From assembly GCF_015547515.1 (NCBI RefSeq), contig NZ_JADMVE010000009.1:62930-126929 (forward strand): 64,000 nucleotides of DNA, in the 5' to 3' direction. The first letter of the stretch is position 1. Each line of letters begins with the position of its first letter. The notes under the pieces were generated by a model. The model was not told where the DNA came from, ran no database searches, and saw only the letters and a list, made by a program, of their open reading frames with translations. The translations under genes were made by a program, and so were the position numbers. Below are positions 16,857 to 24,649 of this stretch, one piece after another. This stretch comes from Eubacterium sp. 1001713B170207_170306_E7. Lineage in GTDB: Bacteria; Bacillota; Clostridia; Eubacteriales; Eubacteriaceae.

Positions 16857-18005
16857 ATGTACAGCACAAACGCGCAGACACTCACCCGTGAGCTTGTCCG
16901 CATCGACAGCTCCGACCCCGGCGCATATGAAGGGGCCATCGGCCTTAAAATCACAGAGCTTCTGGAGTCGGCAGGCGTTGCCGTTATCAGAGAGCAGGTT
17001 CTGCCCGGCCGTTTTAATGTTATGGGCAAAATCGAGGGGGAAATCGACGATCCTGCGCTTATCTATATCTGCCATATGGATACCGTGACATTGGGCGGGG
17101 GCTGGAGTGTGCCGCCGCTCGCTGCAGAAATAAAAAACGGACGGCTTTACGGCCGAGGCGCCTGCGATATGAAATCCGGTCTGGCCTGCGCACTCTCTGT
17201 TTTCCTAAAAGCAGCCGCTTCCGGCATACGCCCCCGCCACTCCTTTATTTTCATCGGAACGGTCGACGAGGAGGACTATATGCGGGGAGTGGAGGCCGCC
17301 ATCGCCTCAGGCTGGGTTACTGAAAAGAGCTGGGTATTGGATACCGAGCCTACAAACGGCCAGATCCAGGTCGCCCATAAAGGCCGCACTTGGTTTGAGT
17401 TGACCGCAGACGGTATTACCGCCCATGCCAGCACCCCCTGGAAAGGTGCGGACGCCATTGCCGCTATGGCTGAAATGATCGCCGCCATCCGGAGAGGCAT
17501 CGCCGAAACGCCAACGCATCACGACCTTGGCCGCTCCACCGTCACCTTTGGCCAGATCAACGGCGGCTACCGCCCCTATGTGGTTCCGGACCACTGCGCC
17601 GTTACCATCGATATGCGCCTGGTGCCGCCAACCACCACAGCCGCGGCGGAAAGCATCGTAAAATCTGCCATACGCCAGGCAGAAAAACAGATTCCCGGGG
17701 TCAAAGGCCATTACAGAATCACCGGTGACCGGCCGTTCGTGGAAAAGAACGCGCAGTCCTTCCTTCTAAACGCGCTGAAAGAAAGCTGTGAAGCTGTAAC
17801 CGGCCAGCCTGCCAGCGTCAGCTTTTTTCCCGGTTACACCGACAGCGCCGTTATCGCCGGAACCCTGCGCAACCATAATTGCCTTTCCTACGGACCCGGC
17901 GATCTCGAGCTGGCTCATAAACCTGACGAATATGTTCCACTGACGGATATCGACCGCTGCGAAAAAGTGCTGGCCGACCTGGCGGAGCGGGTCTTATTTG
18001 ATTGA
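16857..18005 (+). CDS. M20-family metallopeptidase (ArgE/DapE/carboxypeptidase G2-like)
   Basis: The 382-residue protein shows the dinuclear zinc motifs HMDT, GRGACDMKSG, TVDEEDYMRG and DTEPTN in order, with the lid domain in between. Members remove acyl groups from amino acids or cleave small peptides, and the substrate is not predictable here. The start is the ATG at 16857 behind TGGGAGG. A TATAAT-containing A+T-rich promoter region lies just upstream, between it and the divergent MATE gene. Confidence 0.85.
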   Translation: MYSTNAQTLTRELVRIDSSDPGAYEGAIGLKITELLESAGVAVIREQVLPGRFNVMGKIEGEIDDPALIYICHMDTVTLGGGWSVPPLAAEIKNGRLYGRGACDMKSGLACALSVFLKAAASGIRPRHSFIFIGTVDEEDYMRGVEAAIASGWVTEKSWVLDTEPTNGQIQVAHKGRTWFELTADGITAHASTPWKGADAIAAMAEMIAAIRRGIAETPTHHDLGRSTVTFGQINGGYRPYVVPDHCAVTIDMRLVPPTTTAAAESIVKSAIRQAEKQIPGVKGHYRITGDRPFVEKNAQSFLLNALKESCEAVTGQPASVSFFPGYTDSAVIAGTLRNHNCLSYGPGDLELAHKPDEYVPLTDIDRCEKVLADLAERVLFD

Positions 18006-18028
18006 TCCCCTTCCTTCAAAAAACAACA

Positions 18029-18052
18029 CCGCCCTGCCATCTGGCAGGGCGG
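18029..18052. terminator. Terminator between the M20 peptidase and amt
   Basis: A 10-bp perfect GC-rich stem (CCGCCCTGCC / GGCAGGGCGG) has a 4-nt loop. The T-rich tail is on the minus strand, after the amt stop. Confidence 0.75.
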
Positions 18053-18069
18053 TAACATACCGTCAGATT

Positions 18070-19275
18070 TTATTCCACCAATCCTTTTTCCTGATAATAT
18101 TTCTCGTCAATTCCCCCGATTTCCTGGGAGTCCGAAACTCGCAGCGGCGTAAACCGGCCGATTATTTTCAGCATGACAATGGTTAATACAAAGCTGTAAA
18201 GCATGACGACCGCCGCTCCGGCAAGCTGTGTCAGCACCTGTCCAGGGTTGCCATAAACCGCTCCCGTTACAGTATTGATGGCCGGGCTGGCAAAAATGCC
18301 GGTCATGATAATGCCCACAGTCCCTCCGGCTCCATGCAGTCCAAAAACATCCAGTGTGTCGTCTAGGTTCTTTTTAATCCGCAGCTGAATCACGCCATAG
18401 CAGCACAAGGTGCCCGCAACACCAATAATGGCTGCCGCCCAGGGCTCCACAAAGCCTGATCCCGGCGTTATGCAGACCAGGCCTGCCAGAGCCCCCATCA
18501 TCGCCCCTAAAACGCTGGGGTGTTTTTCCTGAATCCAACTGGCAGTCACCCAGGTTATGAGCCCAAAGCCCGCGGAAATCTGTGAATTGGTGATGGTCAT
18601 AGCGGCAATTTCGTTGGCCGCCAGAGCGCTTCCTCCGTTAAAAGCAAACCAGCCAAACCACAGAAGTCCCGCTCCGATGGCAACATATACCATATTATGC
18701 GGGGTATAATCCCTTTTTTTCCTTCCGCCGATGACCAGCACTGCCGCCAGAGCCGAGAAGCCTGCACTCATATGAACCACCGTGCCGCCGGCAAAGTCGG
18801 CCAGGCCCATCTGTGACAGAAATCCACCGCCCCATACCCAGTGCGCTACCGGTATATAAACTAAAAGGCTCCAGAGCGTCAGAAATATCATATAGCTCTT
18901 AAGCGTCATCCGCTCTGCCACCGCGCCGCAGATAAGCGCAGGCGTCACCAGGGCGAACATCAGCTGAAAGACAAAGAAGGCGATAAACGGAATGGTCGGC
19001 GCCCACAGCGCCGAAGGCGCCAGGCTCACATTCTGTAAAAACGCAAACTCCAGACTGCCGATAATCCCCGAGACATCGCCGCCAAAAATCAGACTGAAAC
19101 CGCCGATAAACCAAAGCACTGTTACAATGCCCATGGCAATAAAGCACTGAAACATAATGTCGATGATATTGCCCTTTCTCAGCAGCCCGGCATAAAAAAC
19201 AGCTAATGCCGGCGTCATCAGGCATACCATTGCCGCACAGACAAGAATAAATCCTGTATCCGCAAAATTAATCAT
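18070..19275 (-). CDS. amt: Ammonium transporter
   Basis: The 401-residue protein has 11 predicted membrane segments and Amt signatures (FAGGTVVHMSAGFSALAAVL with the first pore His, and DDTLDVFGLHGAGGTVG with the second). It brings ammonium or ammonia across the membrane. No P-II (glnK) gene is adjacent, which is unusual. The start is ATG behind GGAG; a good promoter lies 45-70 bases upstream. Confidence 0.93.
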   Translation of the reverse strand: MINFADTGFILVCAAMVCLMTPALAVFYAGLLRKGNIIDIMFQCFIAMGIVTVLWFIGGFSLIFGGDVSGIIGSLEFAFLQNVSLAPSALWAPTIPFIAFFVFQLMFALVTPALICGAVAERMTLKSYMIFLTLWSLLVYIPVAHWVWGGGFLSQMGLADFAGGTVVHMSAGFSALAAVLVIGGRKKRDYTPHNMVYVAIGAGLLWFGWFAFNGGSALAANEIAAMTITNSQISAGFGLITWVTASWIQEKHPSVLGAMMGALAGLVCITPGSGFVEPWAAAIIGVAGTLCCYGVIQLRIKKNLDDTLDVFGLHGAGGTVGIIMTGIFASPAINTVTGAVYGNPGQVLTQLAGAAVVMLYSFVLTIVMLKIIGRFTPLRVSDSQEIGGIDEKYYQEKGLVE

Positions 19276-19317
19276 ACTTCCCTTTTCTCCTCAGATATCT
19301 CATTATATTTATTCTTT

Positions 19318-19346
19318 AGATTATCAGCTTTCATTTTATTTGTCAA
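19318..19346 (-). promoter_or_regulatory. Promoter of amt
   Basis: TTGACA (19341-19346) and TAATCT (19318-19323) on the minus strand are separated by 17 bases. Confidence 0.6.
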
Positions 19347-19779
19347 ACAATCCAATTGTACGTTTTGTATTTATAAATCTTAAGACTGTTTTTGTAAGAT
19401 TTTTGCTTTTCTAGCGCAAAGCTTAACTGCTTATTATCTTTTCTCATATATTATTGTTTTTTTATCTTTTCAAAAATATTCTTCGAGGCAGAAAGAATGA
19501 ATTTCACGACTTTTACCTTGAAATAATTTTAAATTTCCAACCGCCGGGCCTGTAAAAAATTCTTTTCAGCAGCTGAAAACACTTTATTTTGGTATAAAAT
19601 CATATTTTATGACAAATTCTTTCTATGCTGTTGCAAATGCGCTATCTTTACACCGTGCAGTAAAGTATCCTTTCAATATTGATGAAAAGAGGAAAACTTC
19701 TCCTGGAGCGCCTCTACCTCGGCCAACCGGTATAGGGCTTAAACCGACAAACCATTCTCTCAGCCAGTCGCATTTAATC
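19347..19779. other. Intergenic stretch with a possible structured RNA (19630-19775)
   Basis: I see no credible gene between the amt promoter and the DUF1062 terminator. The part from 19630 to 19775 is less A+T-rich and can fold: AAATGCG near 19635 pairs with CGCATTT near 19769, with CTTTAC/GTAAAG and TTTCA/TGAAA hairpins inside. A non-coding RNA is possible on either strand, but it matches no family I can name. Confidence 0.3.
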
Positions 19780-19815
19780 AAAAAAAGAACCTCTTATTCG
19801 GCATAAGGGGTTCTT
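19780..19815 (-). terminator. Terminator of the DUF1062 gene
   Basis: The stem AAGAACCTCTTAT / ATAAGGGGTTCTT (one G-U pair) has seven T following it on the minus strand. Confidence 0.8.
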
Positions 19816-19854
19816 CTTTCTATGGCGGCTCTCAGTTGAATTGGGATTTACCGT

Positions 19855-20406
19855 TTACCGAAAGATAAGGGTAATTCCATTTTTCACTCTGCACTTTCGC
19901 AAATCTTGCCCAGAGCCGCACTTTATCTTTTCCTCTGCGACCATTTCCAGATAATGCTTCTGTGACAGGCACAGCTTGTCCCGTACCAGTGTGGAAACCT
20001 TGACGGGAAGCACGTACTCGGTTTGCAGCTCCACTTCTGATATTTCCCCGGATACGGGTATATCGCCAGAAACAGAGCAGCGTGCCGGCACCACCTCGGC
20101 GCCGTTTCTTCTCAGAAACTGAAAATCCAGGGCATACTGCCGGGCAAGCTTTTCATCATTGCTGTAAAACCCCTCCAATAAGCCGTGGTTTAACGTCTGG
20201 GGCGACACGCGCGAATATACTGCCGCGTTCCAGGTTGTATCACATTTTACGCATTTATAGATCAGCCAGATATCCAGATACTTGCGCTGAGCGTTAACCC
20301 GAAACTGTCCTGAGCAGGTGAATTCTTCCTTTTTACCGCATTTTTTACAATGCCTTGACACCAACGGCGGCTCAAGGGGTTCAATTTTCCAGATAATTTT
20401 TTTCAT
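19855..20406 (-). CDS. DUF1062 family protein
   Basis: The 183-residue protein carries an N-terminal CxxC pair (HCKKCGKK), then FRVNAQRKYLDIWLIYKCVKCDTTWN, the conserved core of DUF1062, with a second CxxC. The four Cys probably bind zinc. Function is not known for the family. The start ATG follows GAGAGGAG. A 16-codon open frame with its own ribosome-binding site sits just upstream. Confidence 0.8.
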   Translation of the reverse strand: MKKIIWKIEPLEPPLVSRHCKKCGKKEEFTCSGQFRVNAQRKYLDIWLIYKCVKCDTTWNAAVYSRVSPQTLNHGLLEGFYSNDEKLARQYALDFQFLRRNGAEVVPARCSVSGDIPVSGEISEVELQTEYVLPVKVSTLVRDKLCLSQKHYLEMVAEEKIKCGSGQDLRKCRVKNGITLIFR

Positions 20407-20422
20407 TGTCTGGCTCCTCTCT

Positions 20423-20473
20423 TTATTTTAAAGAAGAAGCCTGATCAGGTGGATTGTCACAAACGCTTTTCAT
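20423..20473 (-). CDS. Possible 16-residue leader peptide upstream of DUF1062
   Basis: An ATG behind GAGGAGGCGC opens a 16-codon frame that stops 16 bases before the DUF1062 start. The DUF1062 gene uses a near-copy of the same ribosome-binding site (AAAGAGAGGAG). It could be a leader peptide or chance; the peptide (MKSVCDNPPDQASSLK) shows no obvious motif. Confidence 0.3.
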   Translation of the reverse strand: MKSVCDNPPDQASSLK

Positions 20474-20555
20474 CCTGCGCCTCCTCTCTTTATGAATTCA
20501 TTGTAGCATGATGCTTTTGTCCACCCTACCTAAACCTCATTTCATAAAAGAACAT

Positions 20556-20595
20556 AAGAAAAAGGCCGATCCAGTCCGTAAAACTGAATCAGCCT
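20556..20595 (-). terminator. Terminator of the CD3324-like gene
   Basis: A 12-bp stem (20563-20574 with 20584-20595, two G-U pairs) is followed by T on the minus strand. Confidence 0.7.
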
Positions 20596-20598
20596 CTG

Positions 20599-20880
20599 TC
20601 AATGATTTTTTTCTTTTTTCAACTGCCCGATAATTCTCTGGATACTCTTCAGGGAAAGGAAATACTTTTCCGTCAGAGCCTCCATCGACACTCCTGCCAG
20701 ATAGTCCGCATAAATACGGGCATTCCGCTCTTTCAATTCCTGACGCGTCGAGGTCGATGCGCCCCAGCACTTTTTGTTATCAGCAATTCTCGGAATGTAG
20801 ATAAACTCCCCGTCAATATACTCCTGAACCTTTTCCAACAGCTCACGCGGCAGAATATGTATTGCTTTCTTATAGCTCAT
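20599..20880 (-). CDS. CD3324-family helix-turn-helix protein
   Basis: The 93-residue protein begins MSYKKAIHILPRELLEKVQEYIDGEFIYIPR and ends in a helix-turn-helix (GVSMEALTEKYFLSLKSIQRIIGQLKK). This layout is that of the small CD3324/Mor-like family found in clostridia. It is presumably a DNA-binding regulator; targets are unknown. The start is the ATG at 20880 behind AGGAG; the open frame extends further without a ribosome-binding site. Confidence 0.75.
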   Translation of the reverse strand: MSYKKAIHILPRELLEKVQEYIDGEFIYIPRIADNKKCWGASTSTRQELKERNARIYADYLAGVSMEALTEKYFLSLKSIQRIIGQLKKEKNH

Positions 20881-21055
20881 TTTGCGCTCCTGATTTAGTT
20901 TTTTAAACGGGAACAGCAAAGCTACCGACAAGCATTTATTCAATTTATAAACCGTTGCGACAGCCCTGCCTACGCAACCATAACGATAGGATTAAGCATA
21001 AAACTCCACCCCTCCTTCTCCTCTGATTTTTTCTGTTCAATTTTACCACAATCTG

Positions 21056-21108
21056 AAAAAGGACAAAACCTCATTCTTTTTTATTAAAGAAAAATGAGAT
21101 TTGTCCTT
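21056..21108 (-). terminator. Terminator of the HTH/membrane-protein operon
   Basis: Outer stem AAGGACAAA/TTTGTCCTT and inner CTCATT/AATGAG, with T following on the minus strand. Confidence 0.75.
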
Positions 21109-21118
21109 AAGTTGATTA

Positions 21119-21544
21119 TTATTTCATTGTTTCAAAATAAAAATAAGCGATTAATTCCATTCCATACATCAGGATCAAAAAAACACTCAAACCCAGCACA
21201 ATCCCAGTAAATAAAAGACTGGGCAGAAAATAATTCAGAACAGCGGACAGGCATAAAAGAATAACACAAGCTATCTTAGCGTATTTGAAGGCTAAAGCTC
21301 CGGCTTCCAGCTTCAAATACTGTTCTCTTTCATCTTTATAAACCATTACCCCCGCTCTGCTATCCATAATCTGACTGATCTGCTCTAAACCTGCGGGAAT
21401 AATGATGCAAAAAAGCCATAATTGATTTTGAGGAACTCTGTTTTCTATCAAATCGTTTACCATCAGAAAAAGAGAAAAACCAATACAGACTGTCAGAACA
21501 ACCAATCTTATCCAGGGCATCCAATTATAAATTTTCCATTTCAT
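21119..21544 (-). CDS. Small integral membrane protein, 141 aa
   Basis: Four hydrophobic segments are visible (LVVLTVCIGFSLFLMV, LWLFCIIIPAGL, IACVILLCLSAVLNYFL, SLLFTGIVLGLSVFLILM). No family is recognised beyond the small membrane proteins encoded with XRE regulators in Firmicutes. The start is set at the ATG at 21544, inside the end of the regulator gene, so the two are translationally coupled. It may be the effector or sensor partner of that regulator. Confidence 0.7.
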   Translation of the reverse strand: MKWKIYNWMPWIRLVVLTVCIGFSLFLMVNDLIENRVPQNQLWLFCIIIPAGLEQISQIMDSRAGVMVYKDEREQYLKLEAGALAFKYAKIACVILLCLSAVLNYFLPSLLFTGIVLGLSVFLILMYGMELIAYFYFETMK

Positions 21545-21746
21545 TTTCCAGATTCGCCTCCAAACAATACAATTCTTCAATTGTTGTATTAAACAAACGC
21601 GCGATTTTGTAGGCTAACATAATCGATGGATTATACTGCCCCTTTTCCAACGAAATAATGGTCCTGGTTGACACTCCTACAGCATCTGCCAGTTGGAGCT
21701 GTGTCAAGCCATTTTCTTTTCTCAGTTCTTTTATTCTGTTTTTCAA
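21525..21746 (-). CDS. XRE-family transcriptional regulator
   Basis: The product has 73 residues. It is a lone helix-turn-helix (RIKELRKENGLTQLQLADAVGVSTRTIISLEKGQYNPSIMLAYKIARLFNTTIEEL) of the type encoded with small membrane proteins. The first ATG of the frame (21791) touches the -10 box of the promoter and would lie upstream of the transcript, so I place the start at the TTG at 21746. The ribosome-binding site (AAAGGAA) is rather far from it. The gene probably regulates itself and the overlapping membrane-protein gene. Confidence 0.75.
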   Translation of the reverse strand: MKNRIKELRKENGLTQLQLADAVGVSTRTIISLEKGQYNPSIMLAYKIARLFNTTIEELYCLEANLENEMENL

Positions 21747-21791
21747 TTTATTTCTAAATATGAAGTTCCTTTCACATGAAGTATGCTTCAT

Positions 21792-21819
21792 ATTATATCA
21801 TATTTTGCTAAAAATGCAA
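21792..21819 (-). promoter_or_regulatory. Promoter of the XRE regulator operon
   Basis: TTGCAT (21814-21819) and TATAAT (21792-21797) on the minus strand have a 16-base spacer. The -10 box ends directly before an ATG, which argues against that ATG as start. Confidence 0.65.
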
Positions 21820-21841
21820 CATGTTTTAATTTGGCTTAAAT

Positions 21842-21877
21842 AAAAAAGGATGGAGATACCAGATAGGATTTCCATCC
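21842..21877 (-). terminator. Terminator of metG
   Basis: The stem GGATGGA/TCCATCC is followed by six T on the minus strand, just after the metG stop. Confidence 0.7.
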
Positions 21878-21885
21878 ATAACATT

Positions 21886-23811
21886 TTAACAAACCTTACT
21901 TCCCGCCGGCATCGAAGCATCCTCTACGGTCAGCAGTGAAAGTTTTTTTCCGCCGATGGCGGACAAAATCATTCCATTGGATTCTACGCCACGCAGCACG
22001 ATAGGTTTAAGATTAACGCATACCACAACCGTCATTCCAATTAAATCCCCTGGGGCATAGTACTCCGCAATTCCCGAAACAATCTGCCGCTTTTCACCAC
22101 CCAGATCAATTTGAAAAACTAAAAGCTTATCTGCGTCCGGGTGCTTCTCACAGGCCAGGATCTCTCCGGTTTTCAATTCAACCTTTGAAAAATTATCAAT
22201 GGTGATCCTGTCACTACTCTGCATTTCGGGTTTCTTCTGCTTTTCTTTCTGCACTGCCTTGGTTTTCTTGTTCTGTTTTTCGGTTTCCACTCTCGGGAAC
22301 AGCGCGTCACAGCATTCAATTTCTATCTCTTCCGGATACTGTCCAAACGCCGCCAGACTTTCCCAGGTTCTCAGCGCCTCCGGCACCTTCAAACGCTCAA
22401 GTATCTTCAAGCCTGTATCCGGCATTACCGGGCCAACCATAACCGCGATAAAACGTAGGGCTTCTGTCAGATTATACATAACTGCTGCCAGACGGTTGTA
22501 TTTTCCCGAATCTTTACACAAAATCCATGGCTCAGTTTCATCAATATATTTGTTGGTTCGCCCAACCAATTTCCAAACCGCTTCCAGCGCTCTGCTGAAG
22601 TCCACTTTGTCCATATGGGCAGCAAAAACTTCAGGTGTATTCTCTGCCAGTTTAATCAACTCAGCATCCAGCACCTCAGCTTCCCGTTTCTCCGGTATCT
22701 TCCCGCCAAAATATTTCACAGTCATCGCGGCTGTTCTGCTCAGGAGGTTTCCCAGATCATTGACCAGATCCGCGTTGATACGATTTATCAACAGCTCTTC
22801 ACTGTACACACCATCCGATCCGTCCTTCATCTCCCTCAGCAGGTAGTAGCGCAGAGCATCTACGCCATATTTATCCGCCAGTTCCACAGGATTCACAACA
22901 TTTCCAACTGATTTTGACATCTTGCCGCCTTTAAGCAGTATCCATCCATGACCATAAATCTGATCTGGCAGCGGTAAATCCAATGCCATCAGCATAATCG
23001 GCCAATAAATCGTGTGAAAGCGTATGATGTCTTTTCCTACCAGATGGACGTTCGCCGGCCAGTACTGCTCCATCAGGTCAGGCTTGTCATTAAGATAGCC
23101 CAGAGCCGACAGGTAATTCGGCAGTGCATCGATCCAGACATAAACAACATGCTCAGGGTCAAAGTCAACCGGAACACCCCAGCTAAAGGAGGTTCGGGAC
23201 ACACAAAGATCCTGAAGACCAGGCTTGATGAAATTATTGATCATTTCATTTTTCCGCGACTCCGGCCGGATAAAATCCGGGTGTGCTTCAATGTGTTTAA
23301 GCAGCCGGTCTGCGTATTTGGACATTTTGAAAAAGTAAGCCTCCTCAGAAGCCATCTCAACCGGCCGGCCACAGTCCGGACACTTTCCGTCAACCACCTG
23401 ACTTTCAGTCCAGAAAGATTCACAGGGAGTACAGTACCAGCCCTCGTATTTTCCTTTATAGATGTCACCCTGGTCATAAAGCTTTTTAAAGATGCGCTGA
23501 ATGGTCTTCATGTGCTGGGGATCCGTGGTCCGGATGAGCTGGTCATTATCAATCTGCATCAGCTTCCAGAGCTCTGCGATGCGTGTAGCTTCTTCATCCA
23601 CAAAGTCCTGCGGAGACATGCCTTTTTCCTCCGCGACCTTTTCGATCTTCTGGCCGTGCTCGTCGATTCCTGTAATCATATAGGCGTCGTAGCCCTGGAG
23701 CTTTTTAAAGCGCTTGAGCGTATCCGCCGCCACAGTTGTATAGGTATGGCCTATGTGCAAATCACTGCTCGGATAATAAATAGGCGTTGTAACATAATAC
23801 TTTTCTTTCAA
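21886..23811 (-). CDS. metG: Methionyl-tRNA synthetase
   Basis: The 641-residue enzyme has the HIGH-type motif (SSDLHIGHTYTTVAAD), a zinc knuckle (CTPCESFW ... CPDCGRPVE), the KMSKS loop (GGKMSKSVGN), and an EMAP/Trbp111-like tRNA-binding domain in the last 110 residues. It charges tRNA-Met. The start is the TTG at 23811, seven bases after AGAGGA and 13 bases after the larB stop. The longer frame overlaps larB and has no ribosome-binding site. Co-transcription with larB is likely from the spacing. Confidence 0.93.
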   Translation of the reverse strand: MKEKYYVTTPIYYPSSDLHIGHTYTTVAADTLKRFKKLQGYDAYMITGIDEHGQKIEKVAEEKGMSPQDFVDEEATRIAELWKLMQIDNDQLIRTTDPQHMKTIQRIFKKLYDQGDIYKGKYEGWYCTPCESFWTESQVVDGKCPDCGRPVEMASEEAYFFKMSKYADRLLKHIEAHPDFIRPESRKNEMINNFIKPGLQDLCVSRTSFSWGVPVDFDPEHVVYVWIDALPNYLSALGYLNDKPDLMEQYWPANVHLVGKDIIRFHTIYWPIMLMALDLPLPDQIYGHGWILLKGGKMSKSVGNVVNPVELADKYGVDALRYYLLREMKDGSDGVYSEELLINRINADLVNDLGNLLSRTAAMTVKYFGGKIPEKREAEVLDAELIKLAENTPEVFAAHMDKVDFSRALEAVWKLVGRTNKYIDETEPWILCKDSGKYNRLAAVMYNLTEALRFIAVMVGPVMPDTGLKILERLKVPEALRTWESLAAFGQYPEEIEIECCDALFPRVETEKQNKKTKAVQKEKQKKPEMQSSDRITIDNFSKVELKTGEILACEKHPDADKLLVFQIDLGGEKRQIVSGIAEYYAPGDLIGMTVVVCVNLKPIVLRGVESNGMILSAIGGKKLSLLTVEDASMPAGSKVC

Positions 23812-23824
23812 TTCTGGGTCCTCT

Positions 23825-24571
23825 TTATCTGTTGATTTTTGACGCGAGGCAGGCCGCGCCGAATCCATTATCAATATTCACAACGCCAATGCCGCTGGCA
23901 CAGGATGTCAGCATTCCCAGCAAGGCTGAAACGCCGCCAAAGTTCGCGCCATACCCAATGCTCGTAGGCACTGCGATAACGGGTTTATCCGTCAAGCCGC
24001 CAACCACACTCGCCAGAGCGCCCTCCATTCCAGCGATTACAATGATAACTCCGGCACGATTGATCCGGTCTACATTGTCGAGCAGCCGGTGAATTCCCGC
24101 AACGCCGACGTCATAAAGCCGATCCACACGATTTCCCATGACCTCCGCGCAAACCGCCGCCTCCTCGGCCACCGGTATATCCGAAGTGCCTGCGGACACG
24201 ACCGCAACACTTTTTTCGCTGACTTCAAAAGGCTTTCGCCTGACCACGACAACTCTGGCATCCTTATAATATTCCGTTTTATCAGAAAGCTCCGCAATGG
24301 TTTTGTAAACATTTTGATCTGCCCGTGTTGCCATAATATTCCCATCGGTATGCGTAATCATATCCTCAACAATTCCATGAATCTGCTCAAGGGATTTCCC
24401 AGGGCTGTACACTACTTCCGGAAAACCATTGCGCAATTCTCTATGATAATCGACCTTTGCGTATTCCAGATCATGATACGGTATATCCTTTATCTTTTCA
24501 AAAGCGCTGTCGATACTGGTTTGACCGCTTTTTACCTCTGACAATAAATTTTTTAATCTTTCTGCGTTCAT
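23825..24571 (-). CDS. larB: LarB-type nickel-pincer cofactor biosynthesis protein
   Basis: The 248-residue protein has the PurE-like C-terminal domain (SVAVVSAGTSDIPVAEEA ... AGVIIVIAGMEGALASVVGGL ... PVIAVPTSIGYGANFGGVSALLGML) and the N-terminal LarB extension. LarB carboxylates and hydrolyses nicotinic acid adenine dinucleotide in the first step of the nickel-pincer nucleotide cofactor used by lactate racemase and relatives. larC, larE and larA are not in the window. The start at 24571 follows GGAGGA. A hairpin separates it from the symporter gene upstream. Confidence 0.85.
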   Translation of the reverse strand: MNAERLKNLLSEVKSGQTSIDSAFEKIKDIPYHDLEYAKVDYHRELRNGFPEVVYSPGKSLEQIHGIVEDMITHTDGNIMATRADQNVYKTIAELSDKTEYYKDARVVVVRRKPFEVSEKSVAVVSAGTSDIPVAEEAAVCAEVMGNRVDRLYDVGVAGIHRLLDNVDRINRAGVIIVIAGMEGALASVVGGLTDKPVIAVPTSIGYGANFGGVSALLGMLTSCASGIGVVNIDNGFGAACLASKINR

Positions 24572-24597
24572 TTTTTCCTCCGACCTTTTCAAATGAA

Positions 24598-24628
24598 AGA
24601 CTGGAAAGGTCTTTCTCCTTTCCAGTCT
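24598..24628 (-). terminator. Hairpin between symporter and larB
   Basis: A 12-bp perfect stem (24598-24609 with 24617-24628) has only a weak T tail on the minus strand. It may terminate or reduce read-through into larB. Confidence 0.6.
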
Positions 24629-24649
24629 CTTAACCCTGAAATACAATCA

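Noticed and set aside
19700-19720. GAGGTAGAGGCGC on the minus strand, like the start of a lysine riboswitch
   Set aside because: The rest of the conserved L-box core is absent, and the downstream gene is an ammonium transporter.
19609-19806. 65-codon plus-strand frame between amt and DUF1062
   Set aside because: No ribosome-binding site or family match, and it runs into the terminator.
23014-23835. 273-codon plus-strand frame opposite metG
   Set aside because: It is the antisense shadow of a highly conserved synthetase.
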